NCBI RefSeq assembly: GCF_000067205.1
Contig: NC_010170.1
Coordinates: forward strand, 992,001 to 1,056,000
Source of the DNA: Bordetella petrii
GTDB taxonomy: Bacteria; Pseudomonadota; Gammaproteobacteria; Burkholderiales; Burkholderiaceae_B
Direction of reading: 5' to 3'
Length of the DNA: 64,000 nucleotides
Part shown: piece by piece, positions 20,098-28,829 of the stretch
How the letters are laid out: each line of letters opens with the position of its first letter
How positions within the stretch are numbered: position 1 is the stretch's first letter
Made by a program: the position numbers and the translations under genes
The notes under the pieces: generated by a model
Databases searched by the model: none
What the model was told of the DNA's origin: nothing
The model's input: only the letters and a program-made list of their open reading frames with translations

Positions 20098-21606
20098 ATG
20101 AACCGCAGGCATACGATATTCCGGTATCCCATTGTGAAGCGCGGGCTGGCTGGCGCCCTGAGCCTGGCCCTGGCCCTGCCCGCCGCGCCGGCCCTCGCCC
20201 AGCCGGTGGGCCTGCCCTCGATGGGCGCGGCCTCGTCGGCCGATCTGTCGCCCGCGCTGGAACGCCAGCTGGGCGAGGCCATCATGGCCCAGGGCAGGCG
20301 CGACCCCACCTATATCAACGATCCCGAGCTCACCCAGTACCTGACCACCATGGGGCGCAAGCTGGCCACCTATTCGCCCGGCACGGTGCCCGATGTCGAG
20401 ATGTTCGGCGTGCGGGACCCTGAAATCAACGCTTTTGCCATGCCGGGGGGCTTTATCGGCGTCAACAGCGGCCTGATCGTCTCGTCCACCAGCGAATCCG
20501 AGCTGGCCTCGGTGCTGGCGCACGAAATCGGCCACGTCGTGCAGCGCCATATCGCGCGCGGCATGACTCAGCAGAGCCAGAGCGGCGTGGTCATGATGGC
20601 CAGCATGGCGGCCGCGCTGCTGGCGGCGCTGGCCGGCGCGGGCGGCAACCTGGCCATGGGGGTGGCTGCCTTCGGCCAGGCCGCCGCCATCAACCGGCAG
20701 TTGGGCTTCTCGCGCGATGCCGAGCGCGAGGCCGACCGCGCCGGATTCCAGATGCTTACCAAGGCCGGCTACGATCCCAACGGCATGGTGCGCATGTTTT
20801 CGCGCCTGATGAGCGCCTCGCGCCTGAACGAAGGCATGGGCGGCGGCGCGTGGGCCAGCACCCACCCGCTGTCCATCGAGCGGATGTCCGACATTCAGAA
20901 CCGCGCCCGCAACCTGCCGGCCGAGCGCCACGCCGACAGCGACGACTTCTGGTACGTGCGCGCCAAGATGCGGGTCATCCAGGGGCGCGACGCCGTCAGC
21001 CTGCGCACGGCCGGCCAGCAATTGCAGGACGAGGCGCGCACGCTCACCGGCGTGCGACAGTCGGCGGCCTACTACGGGCTGGCGCTGCAGGCTTTCCAGC
21101 GCAACAACCTGGATGAGGCCCGGCGCTATCTTGACCAGGCAGGCGCGGACCGCGGCCCGCAACTGGCGCGGCTTGGCATCGACCTTGCAGCCGCCAGCAA
21201 AGACAACGCAAAAGCCCTGGAACTGGCCACGGCCGCTATCCGGCGCTGGCCGCAGCAGCGCGCCCTGGGCATTGCCTACGCCCAGGCCCTGCAGGGGGTG
21301 GGCCGGCATGCGGACGCGCAGGCCTACCTGCGCGACCGCATCAAGCAATGGGGAGACGACGAGCCCGGTCTGTACCAGATGCTGGCGCAAAGCGAAGAGC
21401 ACAACGGGCAGCCAGTGCAGGCGCGCCGCGACATGGCGCGCTATTACGTGCTAACCGGCGCCTACGCGGCGGCCGAGGCGCAGCTGCAACAGGCGCGCGG
21501 CCTGTCCAAGGATTTCTACGAACAGTCGCAGATCGACGTGCAGATACGCGAAGTGAAAGACAAACTGGCCGCCGAACGCGACCTGCTCGAACGCTTCAAG
21601 GGCTGA
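20098..21606 (+). CDS. Periplasmic M48 metalloprotease with TPR tail (BepA/YfgC-like)
   Basis: Exported zinc protease/chaperone for outer-membrane protein quality control. At 502 aa it has a signal peptide (cleavage near ALA-QPV, residue 34), the zinc site HEIGH (142-146) in LAHEIGHVVQRH, the third ligand in DAEREADRAGF (about 207-217), and a C-terminal alpha-helical TPR-like region (from about 300). Length and domain order match BepA. Divergent from galU. Confidence 0.9.
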   Translation: MNRRHTIFRYPIVKRGLAGALSLALALPAAPALAQPVGLPSMGAASSADLSPALERQLGEAIMAQGRRDPTYINDPELTQYLTTMGRKLATYSPGTVPDVEMFGVRDPEINAFAMPGGFIGVNSGLIVSSTSESELASVLAHEIGHVVQRHIARGMTQQSQSGVVMMASMAAALLAALAGAGGNLAMGVAAFGQAAAINRQLGFSRDAEREADRAGFQMLTKAGYDPNGMVRMFSRLMSASRLNEGMGGGAWASTHPLSIERMSDIQNRARNLPAERHADSDDFWYVRAKMRVIQGRDAVSLRTAGQQLQDEARTLTGVRQSAAYYGLALQAFQRNNLDEARRYLDQAGADRGPQLARLGIDLAAASKDNAKALELATAAIRRWPQQRALGIAYAQALQGVGRHADAQAYLRDRIKQWGDDEPGLYQMLAQSEEHNGQPVQARRDMARYYVLTGAYAAAEAQLQQARGLSKDFYEQSQIDVQIREVKDKLAAERDLLERFKG

Positions 21607-22018
21607 CCGCAGGGCGTAATCCCGCCCCAGGTGTCTGACACGGAAGGTCCATACAGGGCGTAATCCCGCCCAGGTGTCTGGCTCCGCAGGTGCCAGACAC
21701 CGTACGACTGAGACGGCCCTGGCATACAACGGTGTCAGGCACCTTCGGAGCCAGACACCTGATCTGAGGGCGTGACCAGACACCTGACCTGAGGTAGTGG
21801 CCAGACACCTGAGGGAGTGACCAGACACCTGATCTGGGGGAGTGGTTAGGCGCCTGGCCTTGAAGATCCCTGCAGGGCGTAATCCCGCCCAGGTGTCTGG
21901 CTCCGCAGGTGCCAGACACCGTACGACTGAGACGGCCCTGGCATACAACGGTGTCAGGCACCTTCGGTGTCAGGCTCCTGGCCTGAGACCCTCTGGCAAC
22001 AGCGCCGCTTTGGACGGC
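21607..22018. repeat. Intergenic cluster of palindromic repeats, including a perfect 95-bp direct repeat
   Basis: Copies 21654-21748 and 21873-21967 are identical over 95 bases, 219 bases apart; a partial copy starts near 21610. Each contains the hairpin GGTGTCTGGC/GCCAGACACC (21673-21682 with 21692-21701 in copy 1). Between them the motif CCAGACACCT recurs in tandem at 21751, 21776, 21801 and 21821 (25, 25, 20-base steps). ORFs spanning this region on the minus strand are by-products of the repeats. The same family occurs at 30646-30760. Confidence 0.85.
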
Positions 22019-23128
22019 TTATCGCCCAGTCTCGAAGAAACGCCCCAGCCGCTGCGGCAGCCAGCTCAGGTGGGCGGGGAAGGGGCCGGTGGGAAAGCCG
22101 GCATGCCCGCCTTCGGCCGGCTGGTGCAGCAGCACGTGGGCCGAGCAGTCGCGCGGCACGGGCAGGGCGCTTTCGGGAAGGAAGGGATCGTTGCGTGCGT
22201 TCAGCACTAGCGTGGGCACGGCGATGCTGGCCAGCCACGGTTTGCTCGAGGCGCGCGTCCAGTAGTCGAGCGCATTGCGAAAACCATGCATCGGAGCCGT
22301 GTAGGCGTCGTCGAAGTCGCGCAGGTCGCGCGCGTGGGCGATACGCATGACGTCGATGGCGCCCGGAAAGCGCCGTGCCTTTTCCAGCACCTTGTGCTTC
22401 ATGGTTTTCAGGAAGTGCGCGCTGTAGAGACGGCGGTTGATGAACCCGCGCGACAGCGTCGTGCCGCCGGCCACCAGGTCAAGCGGCACCGACACGCCGG
22501 CGCACGCCGCCAGCCACGACACGTTGCTGCCTTGCTCGCCCAGGTACTTGAGCAGCGCGTTGCCGCCCAGCGACACGCCCACGGCATGCCAGCGCGCGTG
22601 CGGGATGCGGGCACGCACGGTGTCGAGCATGAAGCCGACTTCGGTGGAATCTCCCGAGTAATACGCGCGCGCCAGCCGGTTGGGCGTGCCCGAGCAGCCG
22701 CGGAAGTGCGCCACCGCCACGATCCAGCCGCGGGCCCGGAAATGATGGGCGATAGACTGCGCATAGCGGCTGGTGCTGCCGCCTTCCAGCCCGTGCAGCA
22801 GCAGCAGGGCGGGCGTGTCGGGGGTTTGGGGTAGCGAGGGCCAGTCGGCCTCGGTGATCCAACGGGCGGCGGCGGTCTTGCCGGCCACCACGGGGGCGGT
22901 GTTGTCGATGGGGTGCCCGTCCGGGCCCTTGTGCGGAAACAGCCCCGGCCCGGTCCAGTCAATGTCGATGAAATCCGTATCGGGCGTGTCGACGCGCTGG
23001 CGCACGAACGCGATTTGATGATGCTGGGCCACGAAGGCGGCATAGATCGTCTGGCTATGGCGATCGGGCAGCCAGGCGGGAACGGGGCAGGGCGAGGTAT
23101 CGAGTCGGGCGGTGGCCAAGCGATGCAC
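22019..23128 (-). CDS. YheT-family alpha/beta hydrolase
   Basis: 369-aa putative carboxylesterase. The fold shows the N-terminal family motif RHSQTIYAAF, oxyanion region LLLLHGLEGGSTSRY, the nucleophile elbow GVSLGGN, an acid in LNARNDPFLP and a catalytic His in EGGHAGF. Substrate is unknown. It is the last gene of a minus-strand set: ilvE, zinc-finger protein, NTF2-like protein, yheT, with 6 bases separating it from the preceding gene. Confidence 0.88.
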   Translation of the reverse strand: MHRLATARLDTSPCPVPAWLPDRHSQTIYAAFVAQHHQIAFVRQRVDTPDTDFIDIDWTGPGLFPHKGPDGHPIDNTAPVVAGKTAAARWITEADWPSLPQTPDTPALLLLHGLEGGSTSRYAQSIAHHFRARGWIVAVAHFRGCSGTPNRLARAYYSGDSTEVGFMLDTVRARIPHARWHAVGVSLGGNALLKYLGEQGSNVSWLAACAGVSVPLDLVAGGTTLSRGFINRRLYSAHFLKTMKHKVLEKARRFPGAIDVMRIAHARDLRDFDDAYTAPMHGFRNALDYWTRASSKPWLASIAVPTLVLNARNDPFLPESALPVPRDCSAHVLLHQPAEGGHAGFPTGPFPAHLSWLPQRLGRFFETGR

Positions 23129-23134
23129 CCGGGG

Positions 23135-23557
23135 TCAGTGCAGCCGGTCGGGCACGTCGTGCAGGTCGAGTACCCCGGCATCTGCGGGCGCCGGCGACGC
23201 GTGGTGCACGACCATGCGCCATCCCGTGGGCCCCTTGTGATAGATGTTGGTGGCGTAGCAGTTGGCATACTGCACGCCGCCGCGCGCGCGCACGGCCACC
23301 TGTTCGACCAGCGTGTGCACCGAGCACATCATGCTTTGCATGACCAGCGGGCGCAGCGGCCGGATATGCAGCGGCCCGGCCGCCAGCGTCTGTTGCCAGG
23401 ACTCCTGCACGGCCGTATGGCCGACCGCGCGCAGCCCGCCCGGATGAATGCAGACGATTTCCTCGTCGTCGGCCCAGATCTGCATCAGGCGGACGACGTC
23501 GGCTTGCTCGAGCGCTTCGTAGAACGCTTGCTCGGCTTCTTCGGGCGTGGCGAACAT
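23135..23557 (-). CDS. NTF2-like (SnoaL/DUF4440-type) protein
   Basis: 140-aa single-domain cone-shaped alpha+beta fold. The N-terminal helix pattern TPEEAEQAFYEALEQADVVRLMQIWADDEEIVCIHPGG and the strand NIYHKGPTGWRMVVHHASP are typical of SnoaL-like/ketosteroid isomerase-like proteins. Function unknown. Starts 8 bases after the zinc-finger gene ends, so cotranscribed. Confidence 0.8.
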   Translation of the reverse strand: MFATPEEAEQAFYEALEQADVVRLMQIWADDEEIVCIHPGGLRAVGHTAVQESWQQTLAAGPLHIRPLRPLVMQSMMCSVHTLVEQVAVRARGGVQYANCYATNIYHKGPTGWRMVVHHASPAPADAGVLDLHDVPDRLH

Positions 23558-23564
23558 GGGGCGT

Positions 23565-23777
23565 TCAGTGGCCGCGGACGATGGTGCCCGGCTTCAGGCG
23601 GTATTCGGCGCCACAGTAGGCGCAGCGCGCCGAGCCGGTGTGGGTGATGTCGAGGAACACGCGCGGATGCATGCTCCAGAGGGGCGCCTTGGGGCCCGGG
23701 CAGTACACGGGCAGGTCTTCGGCGCCGATTTCGATGGTTTCGTGCGAGGTCGCGGCGGCGGGAGCGGCGGCGGTCAT
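23565..23777 (-). CDS. Zinc-finger protein of the zf-CHCC family
   Basis: 70-aa protein with one Cys in VYCPGPKAPLW, His in MHPRVF and a CxxC in ARCAYCGAEYRLKPG, the CHCC arrangement of bacterial homologues of the complex I NDUFS6 subunit. I start at the ATG at 23777, preceded by AGGAAACCTCC; the open frame to 23864 adds a segment overlapping ilvE. Cotranscribed after ilvE. Confidence 0.85.
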   Translation of the reverse strand: MTAAAPAAATSHETIEIGAEDLPVYCPGPKAPLWSMHPRVFLDITHTGSARCAYCGAEYRLKPGTIVRGH

Positions 23778-23820
23778 GGAGGTTTCCTGGAAAAAACGTA
23801 AGGTGGAAGAAAGCGGCGGA

Positions 23821-24741
23821 TCAGACCGGGGTGAGCCAATGCGCGTACTTGGCATTGCGCCCACTGACCAGGTCGAAGAACGCCGTTTGCAGTTTTTCAG
23901 TGACCGGCCCGCGCCGGCCCGCGCCGATCTTGCGGTTGTCGACTTCGCGGATAGGCGTGACTTCGGCGGCGGTGCCCGTGAAGAAGGCTTCGTCGGCGAT
24001 GTAGATGTCGTCGCGCGTCAGGCGCTTGGTGACCACGGGAATGCCCAGATCGGCGGCCAGCGCATGCACGGTGGACCGGGTAATGCCGGTCAGGGCCGAG
24101 GCGATTTCGGGTTCGCACAGCACGCCGTCTTTGACGATGAAGACGTTTTCGCCCGCGCCCTCGGCCACGAAGCCGTCGGTGTCGAGCAGCAGGGCTTCGT
24201 CGTAGCCGTCTTGCAGGGCCTCGGCGTTGGCGATGATGGAGTTGGCGTAGGTGGTGGCCACCTTGGCGCGCGGCATGGTGACGTTGACGTGCTGGCGCGC
24301 GTACGACGACACCTTCACGCGGATGCCCTGCGCCAGGGCTTCTTCGCCCAGGTAGGCGCCCCAGGGCCAGGCCGCGATGGCCACGTGCACCTTGGCGCCC
24401 TTGGGCGATACGCCCATTTTTTCCGAGCCGTAGAACACCAGCGGGCGCAGGTAGCAGGATTCGAGCTGGTTGGCCCGCACGACCTCGCACTGCGCGGCGT
24501 TGAGCGTGTCAGGGTCGAACGGCATGGGAATCTGGTAGATGTGCGCCGAATTGCACAGCCGCCGGGTGTGGTCTTGCAGGCGGAAGATGGCGGTTCCGGC
24601 GTCGGTTTTGTAGGCGCGCACGCCTTCGAACACCGACAGGCCGTAATGCAGGGAGTGGGTCAGGACGTGCGTGGTGGCCTCGCGCCACGGCACCAGCTTG
24701 CCGTCGTACCAGATGAAACCGTCACGGTCCGCCATCGACAT
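23821..24741 (-). CDS. ilvE: Branched-chain amino acid aminotransferase
   Basis: PLP fold-type IV enzyme transaminating Leu, Ile and Val. It is 306 aa, starting MSMADRDGFIWYDGKLVPW. The motifs GLSVFEGVRAY, the lysine in MPRAKVATTYANS, EGAGENVFIV and FFTGTAAEVTPI are all standard. First gene of the ilvE-zinc finger-NTF2-yheT set; divergent from azlCD, a possible branched-chain amino acid exporter. Confidence 0.95.
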   Translation of the reverse strand: MSMADRDGFIWYDGKLVPWREATTHVLTHSLHYGLSVFEGVRAYKTDAGTAIFRLQDHTRRLCNSAHIYQIPMPFDPDTLNAAQCEVVRANQLESCYLRPLVFYGSEKMGVSPKGAKVHVAIAAWPWGAYLGEEALAQGIRVKVSSYARQHVNVTMPRAKVATTYANSIIANAEALQDGYDEALLLDTDGFVAEGAGENVFIVKDGVLCEPEIASALTGITRSTVHALAADLGIPVVTKRLTRDDIYIADEAFFTGTAAEVTPIREVDNRKIGAGRRGPVTEKLQTAFFDLVSGRNAKYAHWLTPV

Positions 24742-24921
24742 GGTATTCCCCCTTGAAAGAGGCGCCTATTGTATCAAGCGGCAAGGGTACAATGCCGCGT
24801 TTCAGCGCCAGGGCCGCGGGCGACGCCCGGCTTGGCGCCGCGCCGGGCGAGCTGGCGTGCGTGTATGTGCCTTCTTTGATGAATTCCATGCCGTCCAGTT
24901 CCGTTTGCCAGGGGGCGCCAG

Positions 24922-25674
24922 GTGCCCGCTGACCCCGCCGCCCTGCTCGAAGACCCCCGCCTGGTGCGCCAGGAGCGCATCGCGGCGTTCCGCCAGGGCC
25001 TGCATGCCCTGATGCCGGCCCTGATCGCCACCGCCACCTGGGGCCTGGTCACCGGGGTGGCCATGGTCAAGTCGGGCCTGACCGAATCCATGGCCCTGGC
25101 CATGACCCTGCTGCTGTATGCCGGGTCGGCCCAGCTGACCTCGCTGCCGCTCATTGCCAGCGGCGCGCCCCTGTGGCTCATTTTCATGGCGGGCAGCGTG
25201 GTCAACCTGCGCTTCATTATTTTCGGCGCCGCCCTGCATCCCTACTTTCGCCACCTGTCCTGGCCGCGCCGCCTGGGGCTGGGGTATTTCACGACCGACA
25301 TGGGTTTCGTGCTGTTCATGCCGCGCTTCGGCGACGCCGCCGAACGGGGCACGCGCGAGCAGTTGTGGTATTTCCTGGGCACCATCGCCCCGGGCTGGGT
25401 GGTGTGGCAGTCGTCGTCGATTGCCGGCATCTACCTGGGCACGCTGGTGCCCACAGCCTGGTCGCTCGACTTCGCCGCGGTGCTGGCGCTGCTGGCCATC
25501 ACGGTGCCGCTGGCCAATTCCCGCCCCATGTTGGTGTCCATGCTGGCCGCCGGGCTGACCGCCTGGGTTGGCCAGTTGCTGCCCCTGCGGCTGGGCCTGG
25601 CGGCCGCGGTGATCGTCGGCATCCTGGCCGGCATCGCCGCCGAACGGTATTTCCACAAGGTGGCGCGCCCATGA
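24922..25674 (+). CDS. azlC: Branched-chain amino acid exporter subunit AzlC
   Basis: Large subunit of the AzlCD permease. 250 aa, about six to eight membrane segments, with the family motif YAGSAQLTSLPLIA near residue 70 and YFTTDMGFVLF. The start is GTG at 24922: in-frame ATGs upstream are blocked by a stop. Its last four bases overlap the azlD start (ATGA). Confidence 0.92.
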   Translation: MPADPAALLEDPRLVRQERIAAFRQGLHALMPALIATATWGLVTGVAMVKSGLTESMALAMTLLLYAGSAQLTSLPLIASGAPLWLIFMAGSVVNLRFIIFGAALHPYFRHLSWPRRLGLGYFTTDMGFVLFMPRFGDAAERGTREQLWYFLGTIAPGWVVWQSSSIAGIYLGTLVPTAWSLDFAAVLALLAITVPLANSRPMLVSMLAAGLTAWVGQLLPLRLGLAAAVIVGILAGIAAERYFHKVARP

Positions 25675-26006
25675 GCTTCTGGCCCTCGGAAATCTACGTC
25701 TATTCCGCCATCTTGTTGCTGGCGCTCTGCAGCGTGCTGACCCGCGCGGGCTTCATGCTGTTCGGCGACTACGTGCCGCTGCCCGATGGCGTGCGCCGCG
25801 CCCTGCGCTATGCCCCGGCGGCGGCCCTCACGGCCATCATCGTGCCCGACCTGCTGCCCTGGAAAGCCGGGGCAGGGCCGGCCTTCGACTACCGCCTGGT
25901 GGCCGCCACGGTGGCGGTTGTGGTGTTCCTGCGCACCCGCAGCGCGGTGCTGGTAATCGTGGCAGGCATGCTGGTGCTCTGGACGCTGCGCTGGCTGACC
26001 GGTTAG
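25671..26006 (+). CDS. azlD: Branched-chain amino acid exporter subunit AzlD
   Basis: 111-aa membrane protein with four hydrophobic helices, the small partner of AzlC. It has the typical ALCSVLTRAGFMLFGDYVPLP and RYAPAAALTAIIVPDLL. It overlaps azlC by 4 bases (ATGA), so translation is coupled. Its place next to ilvE fits branched-chain amino acid homeostasis. Confidence 0.92.
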   Translation: MSFWPSEIYVYSAILLLALCSVLTRAGFMLFGDYVPLPDGVRRALRYAPAAALTAIIVPDLLPWKAGAGPAFDYRLVAATVAVVVFLRTRSAVLVIVAGMLVLWTLRWLTG

Positions 26007-26109
26007 GCCTCTGGGCCGGCTGCGCTAAAATAAAGTTATCCACAGCAATCCGGGCTTGGCAGCATACTCGTTTTGTTCTTTTTCATTGCCCCGGCATCTG
26101 CCCATCCTG

Positions 26110-27540
26110 ATGACTGACTCCACTACCCCCGAAGCTCCCAGCACCGACGCGCCCACCTCGACTTTCGCCGACTTCGGACTGCACCCGCAACTGCTCCAGT
26201 CGGTTGCCGACACCGGATACACCACCCCGACGCCCATCCAGGCGCAGGCTCTGCCTGCCGTGATGGCCGGGCGCGATGTCATGGGCGCGGCGCAAACCGG
26301 CACCGGCAAGACGGCGGCCTTTACGCTGCCCATCCTGCATCGCCTGATGCCACTGGCCAATACCAGCGCATCGCCGGCGCGGCATCCGGTGCGCACGCTC
26401 ATCTTGACGCCCACGCGCGAACTCGCCGACCAGGTCTACGAGAGCGTCAAGCGCTATAGCAAGCACACGCCGCTGCGCTCGGCCGTGGTGTTCGGCGGGG
26501 TCGATATCGGACCCCAGAAAGAGGCGCTGCGGCGCGGCTGCGAGATCCTGGTGGCCACGCCGGGCCGCCTGCTCGACCACGTCGAGCAAAAAACCGTCAA
26601 CCTCAGCCAGGTGGGCATCCTGGTGCTGGACGAGGCCGACCGCATGCTCGACATGGGCTTCCTGCCCGACCTCGACCGCATCGTCAGGCTGCTGCCGGCG
26701 CAGCGCCAGGGGCTGCTGTTCTCGGCCACTTTCAGCAACGAAATCCGCAAGCTGGGCCGCACCTACCTGAACCAGCCGGTCGAAATCGAAGTCGCCGCGC
26801 GCAATGCCACGGCCGATACGGTCAGCCAGATCGCCTACCAGATGCCCAGCGACGCCAAGCGCGCCGCGGTGGTGCACCTGGTGAAGTCGCGCGGGCTGAA
26901 GCAGGTGATCGTGTTCTCGAACACCAAGATCGGCACGGCGCGCCTGGCGCGCGAACTCGAGCGCGACGGCGTGCGGGCCGAATCCATCCACGGCGACAAG
27001 AGCCAGGCCGACCGCATGAAGGCGCTCGACGCCTTCAAGGCCGGCGAGCTCGAAGTGCTGGTGGCTACCGACGTGGCCGCTCGCGGCCTGGACGTGGCCG
27101 GCGTGCCCTGCGTCATCAACTACGACCTGCCGCACAACGCCGAAGACTACGTGCACCGCATCGGCCGCACCGGCCGCGCGGGCGCTTCGGGCGAAGCCAT
27201 CGCGCTGTTCACCGCTGACGAAACCCGTTACCTGCAAGACATTGAAAAGCTCACCAAGCGGCCGGTGCCGCGCGGCACGCTCGACGTGCCCCGCGACCTG
27301 GTGGCGCGCAGCCACACGCGCGATACGCGCGACGGCCGCGATGCCCGGGGCCGCGGCCGCGAGCGGCGCGGGTCTTCGCAGGCCTACGGCGCGCCGCAGC
27401 AGCCGGTGGATGATTTTTTCTACAAGCCGTACGAGCCGGCCGCGCCCGCGGCTGACCAGGCCGAGCCAAAAACGGAATCCCGCAGCAGCACGCCCAAGCG
27501 CCAGGTGGCGGTGCTGCTGGGCGGCAGCCGCAAGCCCTGA
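26110..27540 (+). CDS. rhlE: DEAD-box RNA helicase, RhlE type
   Basis: ATP-dependent RNA helicase of 476 aa. Q motif (FADFGLHPQLLQSVADTGYTTPTPIQ), Walker A AQTGTGKT, PTRELADQV, DEAD box LDEADRMLDMGF, SAT (FSATFSN), and motif VI HRIGRTGRAG are all present. The C-terminal tail is Arg/Gly-rich and basic, as in RhlE. I prefer the ATG at 26110 (MTDSTTPEAP); 26056 is an in-frame alternative. Confidence 0.94.
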   Translation: MTDSTTPEAPSTDAPTSTFADFGLHPQLLQSVADTGYTTPTPIQAQALPAVMAGRDVMGAAQTGTGKTAAFTLPILHRLMPLANTSASPARHPVRTLILTPTRELADQVYESVKRYSKHTPLRSAVVFGGVDIGPQKEALRRGCEILVATPGRLLDHVEQKTVNLSQVGILVLDEADRMLDMGFLPDLDRIVRLLPAQRQGLLFSATFSNEIRKLGRTYLNQPVEIEVAARNATADTVSQIAYQMPSDAKRAAVVHLVKSRGLKQVIVFSNTKIGTARLARELERDGVRAESIHGDKSQADRMKALDAFKAGELEVLVATDVAARGLDVAGVPCVINYDLPHNAEDYVHRIGRTGRAGASGEAIALFTADETRYLQDIEKLTKRPVPRGTLDVPRDLVARSHTRDTRDGRDARGRGRERRGSSQAYGAPQQPVDDFFYKPYEPAAPAADQAEPKTESRSSTPKRQVAVLLGGSRKP

Positions 27541-27553
27541 GCCCGCCCAGCCG

Positions 27554-27940
27554 CTACTGCGCCAGCAGCGCGGGCACGTCGGGCAGGCCGGTGGCCACCG
27601 TGGGGCTGTCGGGTGCCAGGCTGTCGAGCAGCCGCTCCAGGTGGCCGATGTGCGGCAGCATCGGGCCATAAAACACCACGCGCCCGCCCACCTGCACCAG
27701 CAGCGTGGGAAAGTTCTCGACATCTTCGTCGCCGAGCAGGTCGGGGTGGTCTTCGATATCGATCCATGCAAACACCCGTTGGGGCTGGGCCTCGGCCAGG
27801 GCCGCCAGCCGTGGCCGGTATTGGCCGCAGGTATCGCACCAGGCCGCGCAAAAGCAGGCTACCAGCCAGGTGTCGGGGCCGCCGTCGGCCAAGGCGGCGC
27901 GCAGCGCGGGGGTGTCGGGTCCGGGAACGAGCAGGGGCAT
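27554..27940 (-). CDS. Thioredoxin-fold protein
   Basis: 128-aa cytosolic thioredoxin-like protein. The redox site is WCDTC in CFCAAWCDTCGQYRP (about residues 32-36), followed by the cis-Pro region VENFPTLLV. It lacks a signal peptide when started at the ATG at 27940; longer frames add low-complexity sequence. Convergent with rhlE. Probably a disulfide reductase; partner unknown. Confidence 0.85.
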   Translation of the reverse strand: MPLLVPGPDTPALRAALADGGPDTWLVACFCAAWCDTCGQYRPRLAALAEAQPQRVFAWIDIEDHPDLLGDEDVENFPTLLVQVGGRVVFYGPMLPHIGHLERLLDSLAPDSPTVATGLPDVPALLAQ

Positions 27941-28003
27941 GGCATCAAATCGCAGCGTGTTTGAGACTATGATACCCGGCATGTCTACCGACAGGTTTGC
28001 TAC

Positions 28004-28807
28004 ATGATTCCTCCCCGCCCCGATCCCGCGGCGCCCACGCCGGCCCGCGCCGCCGCGGCAGGCGCGGCCGGCGTTGCCCAGGCATTCAAGCGCGCGCTGG
28101 TATCGCAGTGCCATCCCAATATGCTGTTCGCGGTGCTGCTGCCGTTCGTCATCGCGCTGCTCGGCGCGTTGCTGCTGGTGTGGCTGTTCTGGACTCCGCT
28201 GACCGATTGGCTGAACCTGCAGGCGTCGCAGTGGCAGTTCGTCAACAACGTCGATGCCTGGCTGGTGGGCATCGGGCTATTCTCCATCAAGCTGTATTTC
28301 ATTCCCGTCATTGCAGCGGCCATCTTGCTGCCCGTATCGGGCATTCTGGGGCTGGCCATCGCCGCCGTATTCGTCATGCCGCTCGTGCTGCGCCACGTCG
28401 GCGCGCGCGAGTACGCCGGGGTGGCGCGCCAGGGGCGCAATGCCACGGCGTACAGCGTCTGGAACGCCATCTGGGTCAGCGCGATATTCGCCATCGGCTG
28501 GGTGCTGACGCTGCCATTCTGGCTGATTCCACCCATGGCGGTGATCTTGTCGGTCTTCTGGTGGGCGTTTGCGTTTTCGCGCATGCTGCGCGTCGATGCC
28601 ATCGTCGAGCATGCCAGCCCGGCCGAGCGCCGCATCCTGCTCGAACGCCACAATACCGGCTTCTGGATCATCGGCCTGATCTGCTCATTGTTGAACCTGC
28701 TGCCGCCCGCCTGGATCATCCTGCCCGTGTACTCGGGCCTGGTGTATGCGCATTACGGGCTTGAAGCGCTGCGCCGCCTGCGCCAGGAACGCGTCATCGA
28801 AGCCTGA
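28004..28807 (+). CDS. EI24/CysZ-like membrane protein
   Basis: 267-aa inner-membrane protein. A cytosolic Ala/Pro-rich N-terminus precedes FKRALVSQCHPNMLFAVLLPF and about four to five long hydrophobic stretches; the overall pattern matches the EI24 domain family (related to the sulfate permease CysZ). Followed after 22 bases by the CinA-like gene, so likely cotranscribed. Function in this branch is unknown. Confidence 0.75.
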   Translation: MIPPRPDPAAPTPARAAAAGAAGVAQAFKRALVSQCHPNMLFAVLLPFVIALLGALLLVWLFWTPLTDWLNLQASQWQFVNNVDAWLVGIGLFSIKLYFIPVIAAAILLPVSGILGLAIAAVFVMPLVLRHVGAREYAGVARQGRNATAYSVWNAIWVSAIFAIGWVLTLPFWLIPPMAVILSVFWWAFAFSRMLRVDAIVEHASPAERRILLERHNTGFWIIGLICSLLNLLPPAWIILPVYSGLVYAHYGLEALRRLRQERVIEA

Positions 28808-28829
28808 CCTCTTCCACTTACCAGACACC

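Noticed and set aside
19921..21402. 493-codon minus-strand open frame
   Set aside because: Antisense of the M48 peptidase with intact HEIGH site.
21751..21840. Possible CRISPR array
   Set aside because: Units are 20-25 bases with repeats only about 10 bases long, no true spacers, and no cas genes nearby.
21451..21961. Minus-strand frames with repeated peptide stretches
   Set aside because: They arise from translation of the intergenic palindromic repeats.
26083..27771. 562-codon minus-strand open frame
   Set aside because: Antisense of rhlE; low-complexity composition.
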